DNA from: Nocardioides daedukensis
GTDB taxonomy: Bacteria > Actinomycetota > Actinomycetes > Propionibacteriales > Nocardioidaceae
NCBI RefSeq assembly: GCF_013408415.1
Contig: NZ_JACCAA010000001.1
Location: 3,658,001 to 3,722,000, forward strand
Length of the DNA: 64,000 bases
Direction of reading: 5' to 3'
The position numbers and the translations under genes were made by a program. Shown here piece after piece: positions 1-11,293 of this stretch; positions within the stretch are counted from its first letter, which is position 1; each line of letters opens with the position of its first letter. The notes below the pieces were generated by a model, which was given only the letters and a program-made list of their open reading frames with translations, was not told the DNA's origin and did not search any database.

Positions 1-1
1 C

Positions 2-1459
2 AACATGGCAGTGATGGGCTTCCGGCTCGCCCAGCGCGCCAACGGCGTCTCCCAGCTGCACGGAGAGGTCTCCCGCTCGATGTTCAACGGGTTGTGGCCG
101 GGCTTCGACGAGGAGGAGGTGCCGATCTCGTCGATCACCAACGGCGTGCACGCGCCCACCTGGGTGGCCCGCGAAGTCTTCGAGCTCGCTTCCCGAGCCG
201 GTGCCGACGTCAGCAGCGACCGGCCTGAGGTGTGGGACGTCGCCGATCACGTCTCCTCCGAGCAGCTCTGGTCGACCAAGCGCACCCTGCGCGAGCGTCT
301 GGTCGAGGACGTCCGGAGCCGGCTGCGGACGTCCTGGCGACAACGAGGTGCGGCGCCCGCGGAGCTGGGCTGGATCGACTCGGTCCTCGATCCCGACGTG
401 CTCACGATCGGCTTCGCCCGCCGAGTCCCCTCCTACAAGCGGCTCACCCTGATGCTCCGCGACCCCGCACGGCTCAAGGCCCTCCTGCTCCATCCCGAGC
501 ACCCGGTGCAGCTGGTGATCGCGGGCAAGGCGCACCCGGCCGACGACGGCGGCAAGCGGCTGATCCAGGAGATGGTCCGGTTCGCCGACGACCCCGAGGT
601 CCGGCACCGGATCGTCTTCCTGCCCGGCTATGACATCGCGATGGCGCAACCGCTCTATCCCGGCTGCGACGTGTGGCTCAACAACCCGCTGCGCCCCTAT
701 GAGGCCTGCGGCACCTCGGGCATGAAGGCCGCCCTCAACGGGGGACTCAACCTCTCCATCCTCGACGGGTGGTGGGACGAGTGGTACGACGGCTCGAACG
801 GCTGGGCGATCCCCTCGGCTGACGGGATCGGTGAGGAGGACCGTCGCGACGACATCGAGGCCAGCGCGCTCTACGACCTGGTCGAGAACGAGGTCGCCCC
901 GCGCTTCTACGATCTCGACGCCGACGGCGTCCCGTCCCGCTGGATCGAGATGGTGCGGCACACCTTGAAGTCACTGGGCCCGCGGGTGCTCTCGACCCGG
1001 ATGCTCCGTGACTACGTGGAGCAGCTCTACCTGCCTGCAGCACGCGCGTCGCGAACCCTGTCCGAACCGGCGCGCGCCGGTGAGTTCGCAGCGTGGAAGC
1101 GACGTGTGCGCGACGGGTGGGACGTCGTACACATCGAGCACGTGGAGTCCCACGGTGTGGCCGACTCCGCGGAGATCGGCTCGAGCCTCCAGGTGGCCGC
1201 GTTCGTCTCGTTGGGCGAGCTCTCCGGTGACGACGTGGCCGTGCAGCTCGTGCACGGACGGATCGGTCCCGACGACGAGCTCGTCGAGCCGCGGACCCTG
1301 CTGCTCGGCGTCGGTGAGAGTTGGGCAGGCGGGCGGCACCGCTTCGAGGGCAGCTTGTCCCTGGATCGCTCCGGACCGTTCGGCTACACCGTCCGGGTGG
1401 TCCCGCGCCACGAGCTGGCCGCCTCGGCCGCCGAGACCGGGCTGGTCCGGATCGCCTGA
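2..1459 (+). CDS. glgP: Alpha-glucan (glycogen/maltodextrin) phosphorylase, 3' part
   Basis: This is the C-terminal 485 residues of a glucan phosphorylase, which releases glucose-1-phosphate from glycogen or maltodextrins in the cytoplasm using pyridoxal phosphate. The frame is open from the window edge and the first residues (NMAVMGFRLAQRANGVSQLH) are mid-protein in this family, so the start lies outside the window. The PLP-lysine motif EACGTSGMKAALNG is present, with the Lys codon at 725-727. The following NGWAIPS stretch and the C-terminal beta-rich extension are typical of the actinobacterial alpha-glucan phosphorylase type. It converges on the lipase gene. The debranching enzyme glgX nearby on the other strand would act on the same polymer. 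Confidence 0.93.
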   Translation, partial: NMAVMGFRLAQRANGVSQLHGEVSRSMFNGLWPGFDEEEVPISSITNGVHAPTWVAREVFELASRAGADVSSDRPEVWDVADHVSSEQLWSTKRTLRERLVEDVRSRLRTSWRQRGAAPAELGWIDSVLDPDVLTIGFARRVPSYKRLTLMLRDPARLKALLLHPEHPVQLVIAGKAHPADDGGKRLIQEMVRFADDPEVRHRIVFLPGYDIAMAQPLYPGCDVWLNNPLRPYEACGTSGMKAALNGGLNLSILDGWWDEWYDGSNGWAIPSADGIGEEDRRDDIEASALYDLVENEVAPRFYDLDADGVPSRWIEMVRHTLKSLGPRVLSTRMLRDYVEQLYLPAARASRTLSEPARAGEFAAWKRRVRDGWDVVHIEHVESHGVADSAEIGSSLQVAAFVSLGELSGDDVAVQLVHGRIGPDDELVEPRTLLLGVGESWAGGRHRFEGSLSLDRSGPFGYTVRVVPRHELAASAAETGLVRIA

Positions 1460-1470
1460 GCCGCCGAGGA

Positions 1471-1498
1471 GGGAGCGGGTGGGGGAGTCCCCGCTTCT
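1471..1498. terminator. Candidate bidirectional terminator between glgP and lipase
   Basis: The arms GGGAGCGGG and CCCGCTTCT pair over nine positions (two G-T wobbles) around a 10-base loop in the short gap between two convergent genes. There is no clear T run, so the call rests on position and stem only. Confidence 0.35.
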
Positions 1499-2430
1499 CA
1501 GCTGCCGATCGCCGGCAGGTGCAGCGTGCACCGGACCTTGCGCGGGTGTGCCGGGTCCAGGGTGTTCAGGACCAGGTCGGCCGCCGTGCGCGAGGAGACG
1601 ATCGAGAGGTGGTCGGAGAGGTCGAGACCGCACTTCTTCTGCAGGGTGATGTTGGTCATCCCCTCCTCGATGCCACTCGTGTAGGGGACCACCACCTCGT
1701 CCATGGTGGTGACGATGTTGGTGTAGCGCACGCCCTTGGTGGCCACACCACCCTCACGCACCGTGCGCAGGAACTCCGAGGGCGCCGTCATCTGCAGGCA
1801 GGCCTTGCAGACCGGGCTGCCGTCCACGGCGTCATAGCCGAAGGCCGCGGCCAGGTCGGGCAGTCCGCCGTTGGTGTAGGTGCCGTGCCACAGCGGGGCG
1901 AGACCGATGTAGTTGTCGACGTGCTTCGCGCCACCGAGGAAGCGCACGTAGTACTGCGGCATCAGGGTGCCCTGGGAGTGGCCGACGAGGTCGACCTTCT
2001 TCGCGCCGGTCGCCTCGAGCACCTTGGCCACATAGGCCTTGAGCTCGGCCGCGCTGTCCTCGATCCGGTCCTGACCACCCAGGATCGCTCCGGGCGAGAT
2101 CTTCATCCCGTAGTTCAGGGCGAAGACGCAGTAGCCCTCGTTCTTCAGCAGCGGGCCATAGGTCTGCCAGTTGGTCGCCCGGTTGCCGAAGGTGCCGTGC
2201 ACGAGGACCACGGGCTTCGGGTGGGCCGCGGTCGGCTTGCAGGTCCAGTCGTTGGTGCCGGGGGCGTTCGCGCCCGGCAGGCCACCGGCGATCACCGTCG
2301 GGATGAAGGTGTACGGGACCGGCAGCTTCTCGGCCGCGCTGGCGCCGCCGGTGCCGGCGATCGCGACCAGAGTGGCCAGGCAGAGCGAGAGCGCGAGGGC
2401 CACGGGCAGTGAGCGGTGAGCGTGGCGCAT
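1498..2430 (-). CDS. Secreted triacylglycerol lipase/esterase (alpha/beta hydrolase)
   Basis: The 310-residue protein has a Sec signal peptide (basic start, hydrophobic core, ASA-type cleavage site near residue 32) followed by an alpha/beta-hydrolase fold. VHGT near residue 77 forms the oxyanion region, and GHSQG with Ser152 is the nucleophile elbow. Four Cys residues in the exported part could form disulfides. These features fit the actinobacterial secreted lipase family (Lipase class 2), which hydrolyses ester bonds of lipids outside the cell; the substrate is not predictable. A GGAGG ribosome site lies before the ATG. It is the last gene of a minus-strand run glgX, channel-like gene, lipase, 72 bases after the channel gene. 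Confidence 0.85.
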   Translation of the reverse strand: MRHAHRSLPVALALSLCLATLVAIAGTGGASAAEKLPVPYTFIPTVIAGGLPGANAPGTNDWTCKPTAAHPKPVVLVHGTFGNRATNWQTYGPLLKNEGYCVFALNYGMKISPGAILGGQDRIEDSAAELKAYVAKVLEATGAKKVDLVGHSQGTLMPQYYVRFLGGAKHVDNYIGLAPLWHGTYTNGGLPDLAAAFGYDAVDGSPVCKACLQMTAPSEFLRTVREGGVATKGVRYTNIVTTMDEVVVPYTSGIEEGMTNITLQKKCGLDLSDHLSIVSSRTAADLVLNTLDPAHPRKVRCTLHLPAIGS

Positions 2431-2502
2431 GCGGGCGGGCCTCCGGTGTGGTCTCGGTGAGCGAGTGTGCTCATCGTGGCCAACGAGAGGCAGGGTTGTT
2501 CG

Positions 2503-3327
2503 TTACGACGTGGGCGGGCCCGGGGACGGAGGGCTGGGAGGCGTCGAGGTCATCGTCGGCTCACCACCCTCGGGCGGGCTGGTCGTCACCTGGTCCTCGA
2601 CGGTCTCGGCTGCCGGCGGCTCCCAGGTGCTCGCCTCCACGGTGGCCGTCTCCGACTTGTGGACCACCCGTGCGGCGCGGGCACTCAGCAGGGCCATGAT
2701 CCGAGCCACGACCAGGGCCAGGTAGAGCATGCCGGCGATCTGCTCGAGCATCACGAACGACCGGGCATGCGGCTCGACCGGGACGATGTCGGAGAGCCCG
2801 GTGCTGGTCAGGGTGGTCACGGAGAGGAAGAGCAGGTCGGTCCAGCTCCGTGCCTCCTCGGAGTCGACCGCGGCCATGAAGGATCCGGGCCAGACCACCT
2901 GGGTGGCGACGTAGACGTAGGCGAACCCCCAGGCCACCACGGTGAACGTGGCGCCGGTGGCCCACACCTCGTCGCTGGTGACCACGTTGTCGGAGAACAT
3001 GTATCGGATCAGCGCGTAGGCGATGTAGAAGTAGAACAGGGCGTGGAAGACCGCCGACCACAGCTCGACGGTGTCGTGGGGCCAGATCGCCTCCACCATG
3101 GTCAGCACGACCACCGGGATCCCGATCAGCATCGCGACCCAGCTCAGCGCCGGAGTCATCCGCACCGCCATCACTGCGACGACGAGGACGACCAGCGCGA
3201 AGGTGCTGAACACCGCGCGACCGACGGGCTGCGATCCGAGGAAGGGATAGACCACGATCCCGATGATCTGGACGGCGAGGAGGATCGCCGACGGGTTGCG
3301 TCGAGCACTGCTCAGCCAGCTGGTCAC
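2503..3327 (-). CDS. Two-TM potassium-channel-like membrane protein with altered filter
   Basis: The 274-residue protein has about six hydrophobic segments. The last two flank a pore-loop region typical of ion channel (Ion_trans_2) proteins. The pore reads TTLTSTGLSDIVP where potassium channels have TTVGYGD, so Gly-Tyr-Gly is replaced by Gly-Leu-Ser and potassium selectivity is uncertain. The last 50 residues are a Pro/Ser/Thr-rich tail, probably cytoplasmic and disordered. GTG start with a GGAGG site, two bases after the glgX stop, so the two are probably co-transcribed. Ion channel is the best family call; the ion carried is unknown. Confidence 0.7.
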   Translation of the reverse strand: MTSWLSSARRNPSAILLAVQIIGIVVYPFLGSQPVGRAVFSTFALVVLVVAVMAVRMTPALSWVAMLIGIPVVVLTMVEAIWPHDTVELWSAVFHALFYFYIAYALIRYMFSDNVVTSDEVWATGATFTVVAWGFAYVYVATQVVWPGSFMAAVDSEEARSWTDLLFLSVTTLTSTGLSDIVPVEPHARSFVMLEQIAGMLYLALVVARIMALLSARAARVVHKSETATVEASTWEPPAAETVEDQVTTSPPEGGEPTMTSTPPSPPSPGPPTS

Positions 3328-3329
3328 GC

Positions 3330-5504
<2,175 letters not shown>

Positions 5505-5570
5505 TGTCCACGACGACGCCGACTAGGCTCCGCAGTGTCACCCTCATCACGACAGGAGCTGCAACAGATC

Positions 5571-6350
5571 ATGGGAGAGTTCGTCAACCTCGAGGTGTCC
5601 GACGGCGTCGGCACGATCCGGCTCGACCGACCGAAGATGAACGCGTTGAACAAGCAGGTCCAGGAGGAGATCCGGGCCGCTGCCCTCGAAGCCACCGAGC
5701 GAGCAGACGTCAAGGCTGTCGTGATCTATGGCGGCGAGCGGGTCTTCGCCGCGGGTGCGGACATCAAGGAGATGGCCGACATGTCCTACACCGACATGGT
5801 CGATCGCTCCGCCGGCCTGCAGTCCGCGTTCACCTCCGTGGCCCAGATCCCCAAGCCCGTCGTGGCAGCGGTCACCGGCTATGCGCTCGGCGGTGGTTGC
5901 GAGCTGGCCCTGTGCGCCGACATCCGGATCGCGGCGGACAACGCCACCCTCGGCCAGCCGGAGATCCTGCTCGGGATCATTCCCGGAGCCGGCGGCACGC
6001 AGCGACTCACCCGTCTGGTCGGCCCGAGCAAGGCCAAGGACATCATCCTCACCGGTCGCTTCGTGAAGGCCGACGAGGCGCTCGCGATCGGCCTGGTGGA
6101 CAAGCTGGTTCCCGCCGCCGAGGTCTACACCGCTGCCGTGGAGTGGGCATCGCAGTTCAGCAACGCCGCCTCCTATGCCGTCCGCGCCGCCAAGGAGGCC
6201 GTCGACCGCGGCCTCGAGGTCGACCTGGCCACCGGTCTCGAGATCGAGCGGATCCAGTTCGCGTCGTTGTTCGCGACCGAGGACCGCACCATCGGGATGG
6301 CCTCCTTCATGGAGAACGGCCCGGGCAAGGCAAGCTTCCGGGGCGCCTGA
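5571..6350 (+). CDS. Enoyl-CoA hydratase/isomerase family protein
   Basis: The 259-residue crotonase-fold protein hydrates 2-enoyl-CoA in fatty acid beta-oxidation. The CoA/oxyanion motif AAGADIKEM and both catalytic Glu positions are seen (GGGCELAL and QPEILLGIIPGAGG), so it should be an active hydratase. The ATG is preceded by AGGAG 12 bases upstream; a GTG 36 bases earlier (5535) is in frame and would add 12 residues. It is close to the electron transfer flavoprotein genes downstream, which accept electrons from acyl-CoA dehydrogenases, so the context supports fatty acid oxidation. Confidence 0.9.
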   Translation: MGEFVNLEVSDGVGTIRLDRPKMNALNKQVQEEIRAAALEATERADVKAVVIYGGERVFAAGADIKEMADMSYTDMVDRSAGLQSAFTSVAQIPKPVVAAVTGYALGGGCELALCADIRIAADNATLGQPEILLGIIPGAGGTQRLTRLVGPSKAKDIILTGRFVKADEALAIGLVDKLVPAAEVYTAAVEWASQFSNAASYAVRAAKEAVDRGLEVDLATGLEIERIQFASLFATEDRTIGMASFMENGPGKASFRGA

Positions 6351-6434
6351 GCCCCAGCATGGCGCACGGCGCCGCAACCGCAGTCACCGTGCGTATATCG
6401 TGCGAGCGACACACCGACGACGGAAGGACCGGCC

Positions 6435-6812
6435 GTGGCCGACGAGAAGGACACCAAGGACGAGCCCGCCGCCCGCAAGGGTGCCGCCAAGACGCCCGGG
6501 CGCGAGATGGACGTGGACATGATCCGCACTCGCATCGCCCAGGTGCTGTGGTTCTTGTGCGCGCTCTTCGCGCTGGTCCTGGCCGTCGGTGCGCTCACCT
6601 ATGCGTTGAAGGCCAACACCGACAACGGCCTGGTCGAGTTCGTGCGTGACGCAGCGAACGCGCTCGACCTGGGCATCTTCAGCATGGACAACGGCATCAA
6701 GCAGTTCGAGGGGGACAGCGCCGAGACCAAGAACGCGCTGTTCAACTGGGGTCTGGGCGCCGTCTTCTGGCTGATCGTCGGTCGCCTGGCGGACAAGTTC
6801 ATCCGTCCGTGA
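6435..6812 (+). CDS. Small two-TM membrane protein, unknown function
   Basis: The 125-residue protein starts at GTG after GGAAGGACC. It has a charged, Lys/Asp-rich N-terminus (about 30 residues), a transmembrane helix near residues 37-57, a soluble middle part and a second hydrophobic segment near 100-118. No family is recognised. It lies between the enoyl-CoA hydratase and etfB and is followed at once by a stem-loop, so it is probably its own transcription unit. Confidence 0.75.
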   Translation: MADEKDTKDEPAARKGAAKTPGREMDVDMIRTRIAQVLWFLCALFALVLAVGALTYALKANTDNGLVEFVRDAANALDLGIFSMDNGIKQFEGDSAETKNALFNWGLGAVFWLIVGRLADKFIRP

Positions 6813-6814
6813 TG

Positions 6815-6844
6815 TGACTGGCGGCGCTCGCGCGACGCCAGTCA
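6815..6844 (+). terminator. Stem-loop after the small membrane protein gene
   Basis: TGACTGGCG and CGCCAGTCA form a nine-pair stem whose loop is itself GC-rich, starting three bases after the stop codon. The following sequence is only weakly T-rich. Confidence 0.55.
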
Positions 6845-6989
6845 TGCTGTGATTGATTCCACGCAGTTCCCCGGTTCCTCCGGGCCGTACCACCTAGTAG
6901 CCTCACCCCGAATCCTCAGGGATCGAGCAGGTCGCGTTGCGACCGCGCCAAATCGACTGCACAGGAGGGGCCTCACCGGCCACACCACC

Positions 6990-7790
6990 ATGAACATTGT
7001 TGTCCTCGTGAAGCACGTCCCCGACGCCACCGCCGACCGGCGGTTCGAGTCGGACAACACCGTTGACCGCGTTGGCGTCGACGGTCTCCTCTCGGAACTC
7101 GACGAGTACGCCGTGGAGCAGGCTCTCCAGATCAAGGAGAAGTCCGAGGGTGACGTCACCGTCACCGCACTCTCCATCGGTCCGGAGCAGGCTGTCGACG
7201 CAGTCCGCAAGGCCCTCCAGATGGGTGCCGACCAGGGCGTCCTGGTCACCGACGACGCGATCGCCGGATCCGACGCCGTGGCCACCTCCCTGGTCCTGGC
7301 CAAGGCGATCGAGAAGATCGGCCAGGACAACGGCTCGGCCGACCTGGTCGTCACCGGCATGGCCTCGACCGACGCCGGCACCAGCCTCGTCCCGGCCATG
7401 CTGGCCGAGCGCCTGGGCCTGCCGCAGGTCACCTTCGCCTCGGTCGTCGAGACCCAGGGCGACCAGATCCGTGCCAAGCGTGACGGCGACGCCGCCACCG
7501 AGGTGATCGGTGCCACCCTGCCGGTGCTGCTCTCGGTCACCGACCAGACCGGCGAGGCCCGCTACCCGTCCTTCAAGGGCATCATGGCGGCCAAGAAGAA
7601 GCCGCTGGAGACCTACTCGCTCAGCGACATCGGCGTTGACGCCGGTCAGGTCGGCCTCGAGGCCGCATGGTCCGCGGTCGAGGAGACCACGGCCCGCCCG
7701 CCGCGCACCGCTGGCGAGATCGTCACCGACGAGGACGGCTCGGGCGCCAAGGCGCTGGCCGAGTTCCTCGCCGCCAAGAAGTTCATCTGA
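6990..7790 (+). CDS. etfB: Electron transfer flavoprotein beta subunit
   Basis: The 266-residue ETF beta subunit binds AMP and pairs with the alpha subunit downstream. The dimer carries electrons from acyl-CoA dehydrogenases to the quinone pool. The N-terminus MNIVVLVKHVPD and the VTGMASTDAGTSLVPAMLAE stretch (near 120-140) are family signatures. The start is the ATG before NIVVLVKH; the GGAGGGG upstream is about 20 bases away, farther than usual, and no closer in-frame start exists. etfA follows after 11 bases, so the two form an operon ending at the terminator at 8759-8794. Confidence 0.95.
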   Translation: MNIVVLVKHVPDATADRRFESDNTVDRVGVDGLLSELDEYAVEQALQIKEKSEGDVTVTALSIGPEQAVDAVRKALQMGADQGVLVTDDAIAGSDAVATSLVLAKAIEKIGQDNGSADLVVTGMASTDAGTSLVPAMLAERLGLPQVTFASVVETQGDQIRAKRDGDAATEVIGATLPVLLSVTDQTGEARYPSFKGIMAAKKKPLETYSLSDIGVDAGQVGLEAAWSAVEETTARPPRTAGEIVTDEDGSGAKALAEFLAAKKFI

Positions 7791-7801
7791 GGAGCCTGAA
7801 C

Positions 7802-8743
7802 ATGTCTGAAGTTCTCGTACTCGTCGACCACGTCGACGGCGCTGTCCGCAAGACCACCAACGAGCTCCTCACCCTGGCCCGTCGCCTGGGCGAGCCGTCG
7901 GCCGTCTTCATCGGCTCGGGCGAGGCCCCGGCCGAGGCACTCAAGAAGTTCGGTGCCGAGAAGGTCTACTCCGTGGATGACGCGGAGATCAAGGGCTACC
8001 TGGTCGCGCCCAAGGCCGAGGTGCTGGCCCAGCTCGCCGAGAAGACGTCGCCCGCCGCGATCCTGATCCCGTCCTCCGCCGAGGGCAAGGAGATCGCCGG
8101 TCGTCTCGCGATCAAGATCGAGTCCGGTGTGATCACCGACGCCGTCGACATCGCCGACGGTGGCGTGACCACCCAGTCGGTCTTCGCCGGTTCCTACACG
8201 GTCCAGGCGAAGGTCACCAAGGGCACCCCGATCATCACGGTGAAGCCGAACTCGGCTGCTCCCGAAGAGGTCGCCGGCGCCGGTGCGGTCGAGGCCTTCG
8301 CGCCGACCATCTCCGATGCAGCCAAGACTGCGCAGATCGTCGCCGCGCAGCCGCGTCAGTCCACCGGTCGTCCCGAGCTCACCGAGGCCGCCATCGTGGT
8401 CTCCGGTGGTCGTGGCACCGGCGGCAACTTCGAGCCGGTCGAGAACCTCGCCGACGCGCTCGGTGCCGCTGTCGGCGCCTCGCGTGCCGCCGTGGACTCC
8501 GGCTGGAAGCCGCACACCTTCCAGGTCGGCCAGACCGGCAAGACCGTCTCGCCGCAGCTCTACGTGGCCAACGGCATCTCCGGTGCGATCCAGCACCGCG
8601 CCGGCATGCAGACCTCGAAGACGATCGTGGCCGTCAACAAGGACGAAGAGGCCCCGATCTTCGAGCTCGTCGACTTCGGTGTCGTGGGTGACCTGCACTC
8701 GGTCCTCCCGGTGCTCACCGAGGAGATCAACAAGCGCAAGTGA
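7802..8743 (+). CDS. etfA: Electron transfer flavoprotein alpha subunit
   Basis: The 313-residue ETF alpha subunit holds FAD in its C-terminal domain. The FAD-domain signature is clear: VSGGRGTGG near residue 200, then [18 protein letters not shown], and [10 protein letters not shown] towards the end. Start ATG with GGAGCC seven bases upstream. It is the second gene of etfB-etfA and forms the heterodimer with EtfB. A strong terminator follows the stop codon. Confidence 0.96.
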   Translation: MSEVLVLVDHVDGAVRKTTNELLTLARRLGEPSAVFIGSGEAPAEALKKFGAEKVYSVDDAEIKGYLVAPKAEVLAQLAEKTSPAAILIPSSAEGKEIAGRLAIKIESGVITDAVDIADGGVTTQSVFAGSYTVQAKVTKGTPIITVKPNSAAPEEVAGAGAVEAFAPTISDAAKTAQIVAAQPRQSTGRPELTEAAIVVSGGRGTGGNFEPVENLADALGAAVGASRAAVDSGWKPHTFQVGQTGKTVSPQLYVANGISGAIQHRAGMQTSKTIVAVNKDEEAPIFELVDFGVVGDLHSVLPVLTEEINKRK

Positions 8744-8758
8744 CCTGATCACTGCCTG

Positions 8759-8794
8759 CTGCGGCCTCTCCCACCTCGGTGGGGGAGGCCGCAG
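8759..8794 (+). terminator. Terminator of the etfBA operon
   Basis: A 17-pair stem (8759-8775 with 8778-8794, one G-T pair) with a minimal loop, 15 bases after the etfA stop. The sequence after it is TGCATTT, a weak T tail, typical of GC-rich genomes. Confidence 0.8.
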
Positions 8795-8855
8795 TGCATT
8801 TCGTGGGGGTGAGACGGCGGCGGGGCAGCCCCGCGATCCGACCTAGGCTGGGCCG

Positions 8856-10106
8856 GTGAGCATCGAGCAGGAAGTCAACGACACCGCACGCCGGGCACGC
8901 GCCGCGAGCCACGACCTGGCCACGGCCACCCGCGCAGTCAAGGACACCGCACTCCTGGCGATGGCCGATGCCCTGGTGGCCCGGGCGCAGGAGATCATCA
9001 GCGCCAACGCCGAGGACATCGCCCGCGCCGAGCGCAACCAGACCCCGCCCAACATCATCGACCGCCTGCGCCTCGACGAGGCTCGCATCGCCGACATGGC
9101 CGCCGGCCTGCGTGAGGTCGCCGGCCTGGCCGACCCGGTCGGCGAGGTGGTCCGTGGCGGCAACCTGGCCAATGGCCTCGAGCTGCGCCAGGTCCGCGTC
9201 CCGTTCGGCGTGGTCGGCATCATCTATGAGGCCCGCCCCAACGTGACGGCCGATGCCTCCGGCATCTGCCTGAAGTCGGGCAACGCGGCCCTGCTCAAGG
9301 GCTCCAACAGCGCACTGTCGAGCAACACCGCGATCGTCGGCGTACTGCGTGCCGCCATCGAGTCGAACGGACTCCCGGCCGACGCCGTCCAGCTCGTGCC
9401 CGGCGAGGGCCATGACGGCGCCAAGGTACTGATGCGGGCACGTGGTCTGGTCGACGTCCTGATCCCACGTGGGGGCGCGGGCCTGATCCGCAGCGTGGTC
9501 GAGGAGTCCACGGTGCCGGTGATCGAGACGGGGGTGGGCAACTGCCACGTCTATGTCGACGCGGGAGCCGACCTGGACAAGGCCGCGGCCATCGTCATCA
9601 ACTCCAAGACCCACCGCACCAGCGTCTGCAACTCGGCCGAGTCGCTCCTGGTCCACGAGGACATCGCCGACGAGTTCCTCCCGCGGATCATCGAGGAGCT
9701 CCACGACAAGGGCGTCACCATCCACGGCGACGCCCGCTTCTGCGAGTACGACCACGTCCTCGCCGCCACGGACGAGGACTGGTCGCAGGAGTTCCTCTCG
9801 CTCGACATCTCCGCCGCCGTGGTCTCCGACATCGAGGCCGCGATCGGTCACATCCGCGAACACAGCAGCCAGCACACCGACGCGATCGTGAGCGAGGACC
9901 AGGCCGCCGTACGCCGCTTCGTCGCCGCGGTCGACTCGGCCGCAGTCATGGTCAACGCCTCCACGCGCTTCACCGACGGGGGAGAGTTCGGCTTCGGTGC
10001 CGAGATCGGGATCAGCACCCAAAAGCTCCACGCGCGCGGTCCGATGGGTCTGGTCGAGATGACCAGCACCAAGTATGTCGTCACCGGCGACGGTCACGTG
10101 CGTTGA
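8856..10106 (+). CDS. proA: Gamma-glutamyl phosphate reductase
   Basis: The 416-residue aldehyde-dehydrogenase-fold enzyme reduces gamma-glutamyl phosphate to glutamate semialdehyde with NADPH, the second step of proline synthesis. Family motifs include [15 protein letters not shown] (near 120), [11 protein letters not shown], the catalytic-Cys region [10 protein letters not shown] (near 260) and the end motif [16 protein letters not shown]. The GTG start has no ribosome site; TAGGCT at 8844-8849 places the predicted transcription start on the GTG itself, so the mRNA is probably leaderless. Its partner proB is not next to it here. Confidence 0.95.
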   Translation: MSIEQEVNDTARRARAASHDLATATRAVKDTALLAMADALVARAQEIISANAEDIARAERNQTPPNIIDRLRLDEARIADMAAGLREVAGLADPVGEVVRGGNLANGLELRQVRVPFGVVGIIYEARPNVTADASGICLKSGNAALLKGSNSALSSNTAIVGVLRAAIESNGLPADAVQLVPGEGHDGAKVLMRARGLVDVLIPRGGAGLIRSVVEESTVPVIETGVGNCHVYVDAGADLDKAAAIVINSKTHRTSVCNSAESLLVHEDIADEFLPRIIEELHDKGVTIHGDARFCEYDHVLAATDEDWSQEFLSLDISAAVVSDIEAAIGHIREHSSQHTDAIVSEDQAAVRRFVAAVDSAAVMVNASTRFTDGGEFGFGAEIGISTQKLHARGPMGLVEMTSTKYVVTGDGHVR

Positions 10107-10155
10107 GCGCCGGGCCGATGGGCCCCGGAGCGCCTCGTGCGGATAGGATTCGGCC

Positions 10156-10305
10156 ATGTTCTTGAATGCAATCGTCGTCGCCGCCTCCGAGACCTCCGGT
10201 GAGGCCGCAGTCAACCCGTGGGTCGTCGGCGGAATCGCGCTCGGCATCCTCCTCTTCGCACTCCTGGTCGTCGTGGCCATCGGTGGCGGGCGCGAGCACA
10301 GCTGA
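10156..10305 (+). CDS. 49-residue single-TM membrane peptide
   Basis: [12 protein letters not shown] opens a 49-codon frame with one clear transmembrane helix (about residues 22-43) and the short basic/Gly end GGGREHS. TAGGAT at 10144-10149 lies exactly 12 bases before the ATG, so a leaderless transcript is predicted. The nadD start follows two bases after the stop, so translation is probably coupled or the peptide heads the nadD-rsfS-phosphatase operon. Function unknown. Confidence 0.75.
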   Translation: MFLNAIVVAASETSGEAAVNPWVVGGIALGILLFALLVVVAIGGGREHS

Positions 10306-10307
10306 TC

Positions 10308-10919
10308 ATGGCTGAGCGGCGCCGTGTGGGAGTGATGGGCGGCACCTTCGATCCCATCCACCACGGCCACCTGGTCGCCGCGAGCGAGGTGCAGGCCTGG
10401 TTCGACCTGGACGAGGTCATCTTCGTCCCCACGGGTGATCCGTGGCAGAAGTCGGATCGGGAGGTGTCCCCGGCCGAGCACCGTTATCTGATGACGGTGA
10501 TCGCGACCGCGGCCAATCCCCGGTTCACGGTGTCCCGGGTCGACATCGACCGTGACGGTCCGACGTACACCATCGACACGCTGCGCGACCTCGGCGAGCA
10601 GCTGCCCGACGCCGATCTCTACTTCATCACCGGCGCCGACGCACTCGCCAACATCTTCACCTGGCGCAACGTCGAAGAGCTCTTCAAGCTGGCCAACTTC
10701 GTCGGCTGCACCCGCCCCGGCTATGAGATGGAGGCGAAGATGCTCGCCGACATCCCCACCGAACGGGTCACCATCGTCGAGATCCCCGCGCTGGCGATCT
10801 CGTCCACCGACTGCAGGAAGCGCACGAAGCGCGGCGAGCCCGTCTGGTACCTCGTGCCCGACGGGGTCGTGCAATACATCGCAAAGCATCAACTCTATCC
10901 GTCTGGAGCTTCATCGTGA
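10308..10919 (+). CDS. nadD: Nicotinate-nucleotide adenylyltransferase
   Basis: The 203-residue enzyme joins nicotinate mononucleotide and ATP to make deamido-NAD in NAD synthesis. [11 protein letters not shown] near the N-terminus is the nucleotidyltransferase HxGH motif, and the C-terminal ISSTDCRKR matches the ISSTxxR phosphate-binding motif. The stop overlaps the GTG of rsfS by four bases (GTGA), so translation is coupled. The order nadD-rsfS-phosphatase is the same as Rv2421c-Rv2419c in M. tuberculosis. Confidence 0.96.
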   Translation: MAERRRVGVMGGTFDPIHHGHLVAASEVQAWFDLDEVIFVPTGDPWQKSDREVSPAEHRYLMTVIATAANPRFTVSRVDIDRDGPTYTIDTLRDLGEQLPDADLYFITGADALANIFTWRNVEELFKLANFVGCTRPGYEMEAKMLADIPTERVTIVEIPALAISSTDCRKRTKRGEPVWYLVPDGVVQYIAKHQLYPSGASS

Positions 10920-11293
10920 CCGCAACCGACCGGGCCATCGAGCTCGTCCACGCCGCTGCCCGCGCGGCCTCGGACAAGCTGGCCCAGCAGATCATCGCGT
11001 TCGACGTGTCCGAACAGCTCGCCATCACTGACGCGTTCGTCCTCGCCTCCGCCCCCAACGACCGTCAGGTGAAGTCGATCGTCGACGAGGTCGAGGACCG
11101 GCTGCGCGAGATGGGCCGCAAGCCGATCCGTCGCGAGGGCGAGCGTGACGGCCGCTGGGTGCTGATCGACTTCGGCGACATCGTCGTCCACGTGCAGCAC
11201 GAGGAGGAGCGCGAGTTCTACGCGCTCGAGCGTCTCTGGAAGGACTGCCCGGCCATCGAGCTGCCGGCAGACGTCGTCTCCCACGAACGATGA
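10916..11293 (+). CDS. rsfS: Ribosome silencing factor RsfS
   Basis: The 125-residue protein binds ribosomal protein L14 (uL14) and blocks subunit joining when nutrients are low. Conserved RsfS features are seen: [16 protein letters not shown] near 38-53, [24 protein letters not shown] near 80-103 and the WKDCP end motif. It overlaps nadD by four bases and the phosphatase by four bases (ATGA), which places it in the middle of a tightly coupled operon. Confidence 0.95.
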   Translation: MTATDRAIELVHAAARAASDKLAQQIIAFDVSEQLAITDAFVLASAPNDRQVKSIVDEVEDRLREMGRKPIRREGERDGRWVLIDFGDIVVHVQHEEEREFYALERLWKDCPAIELPADVVSHER

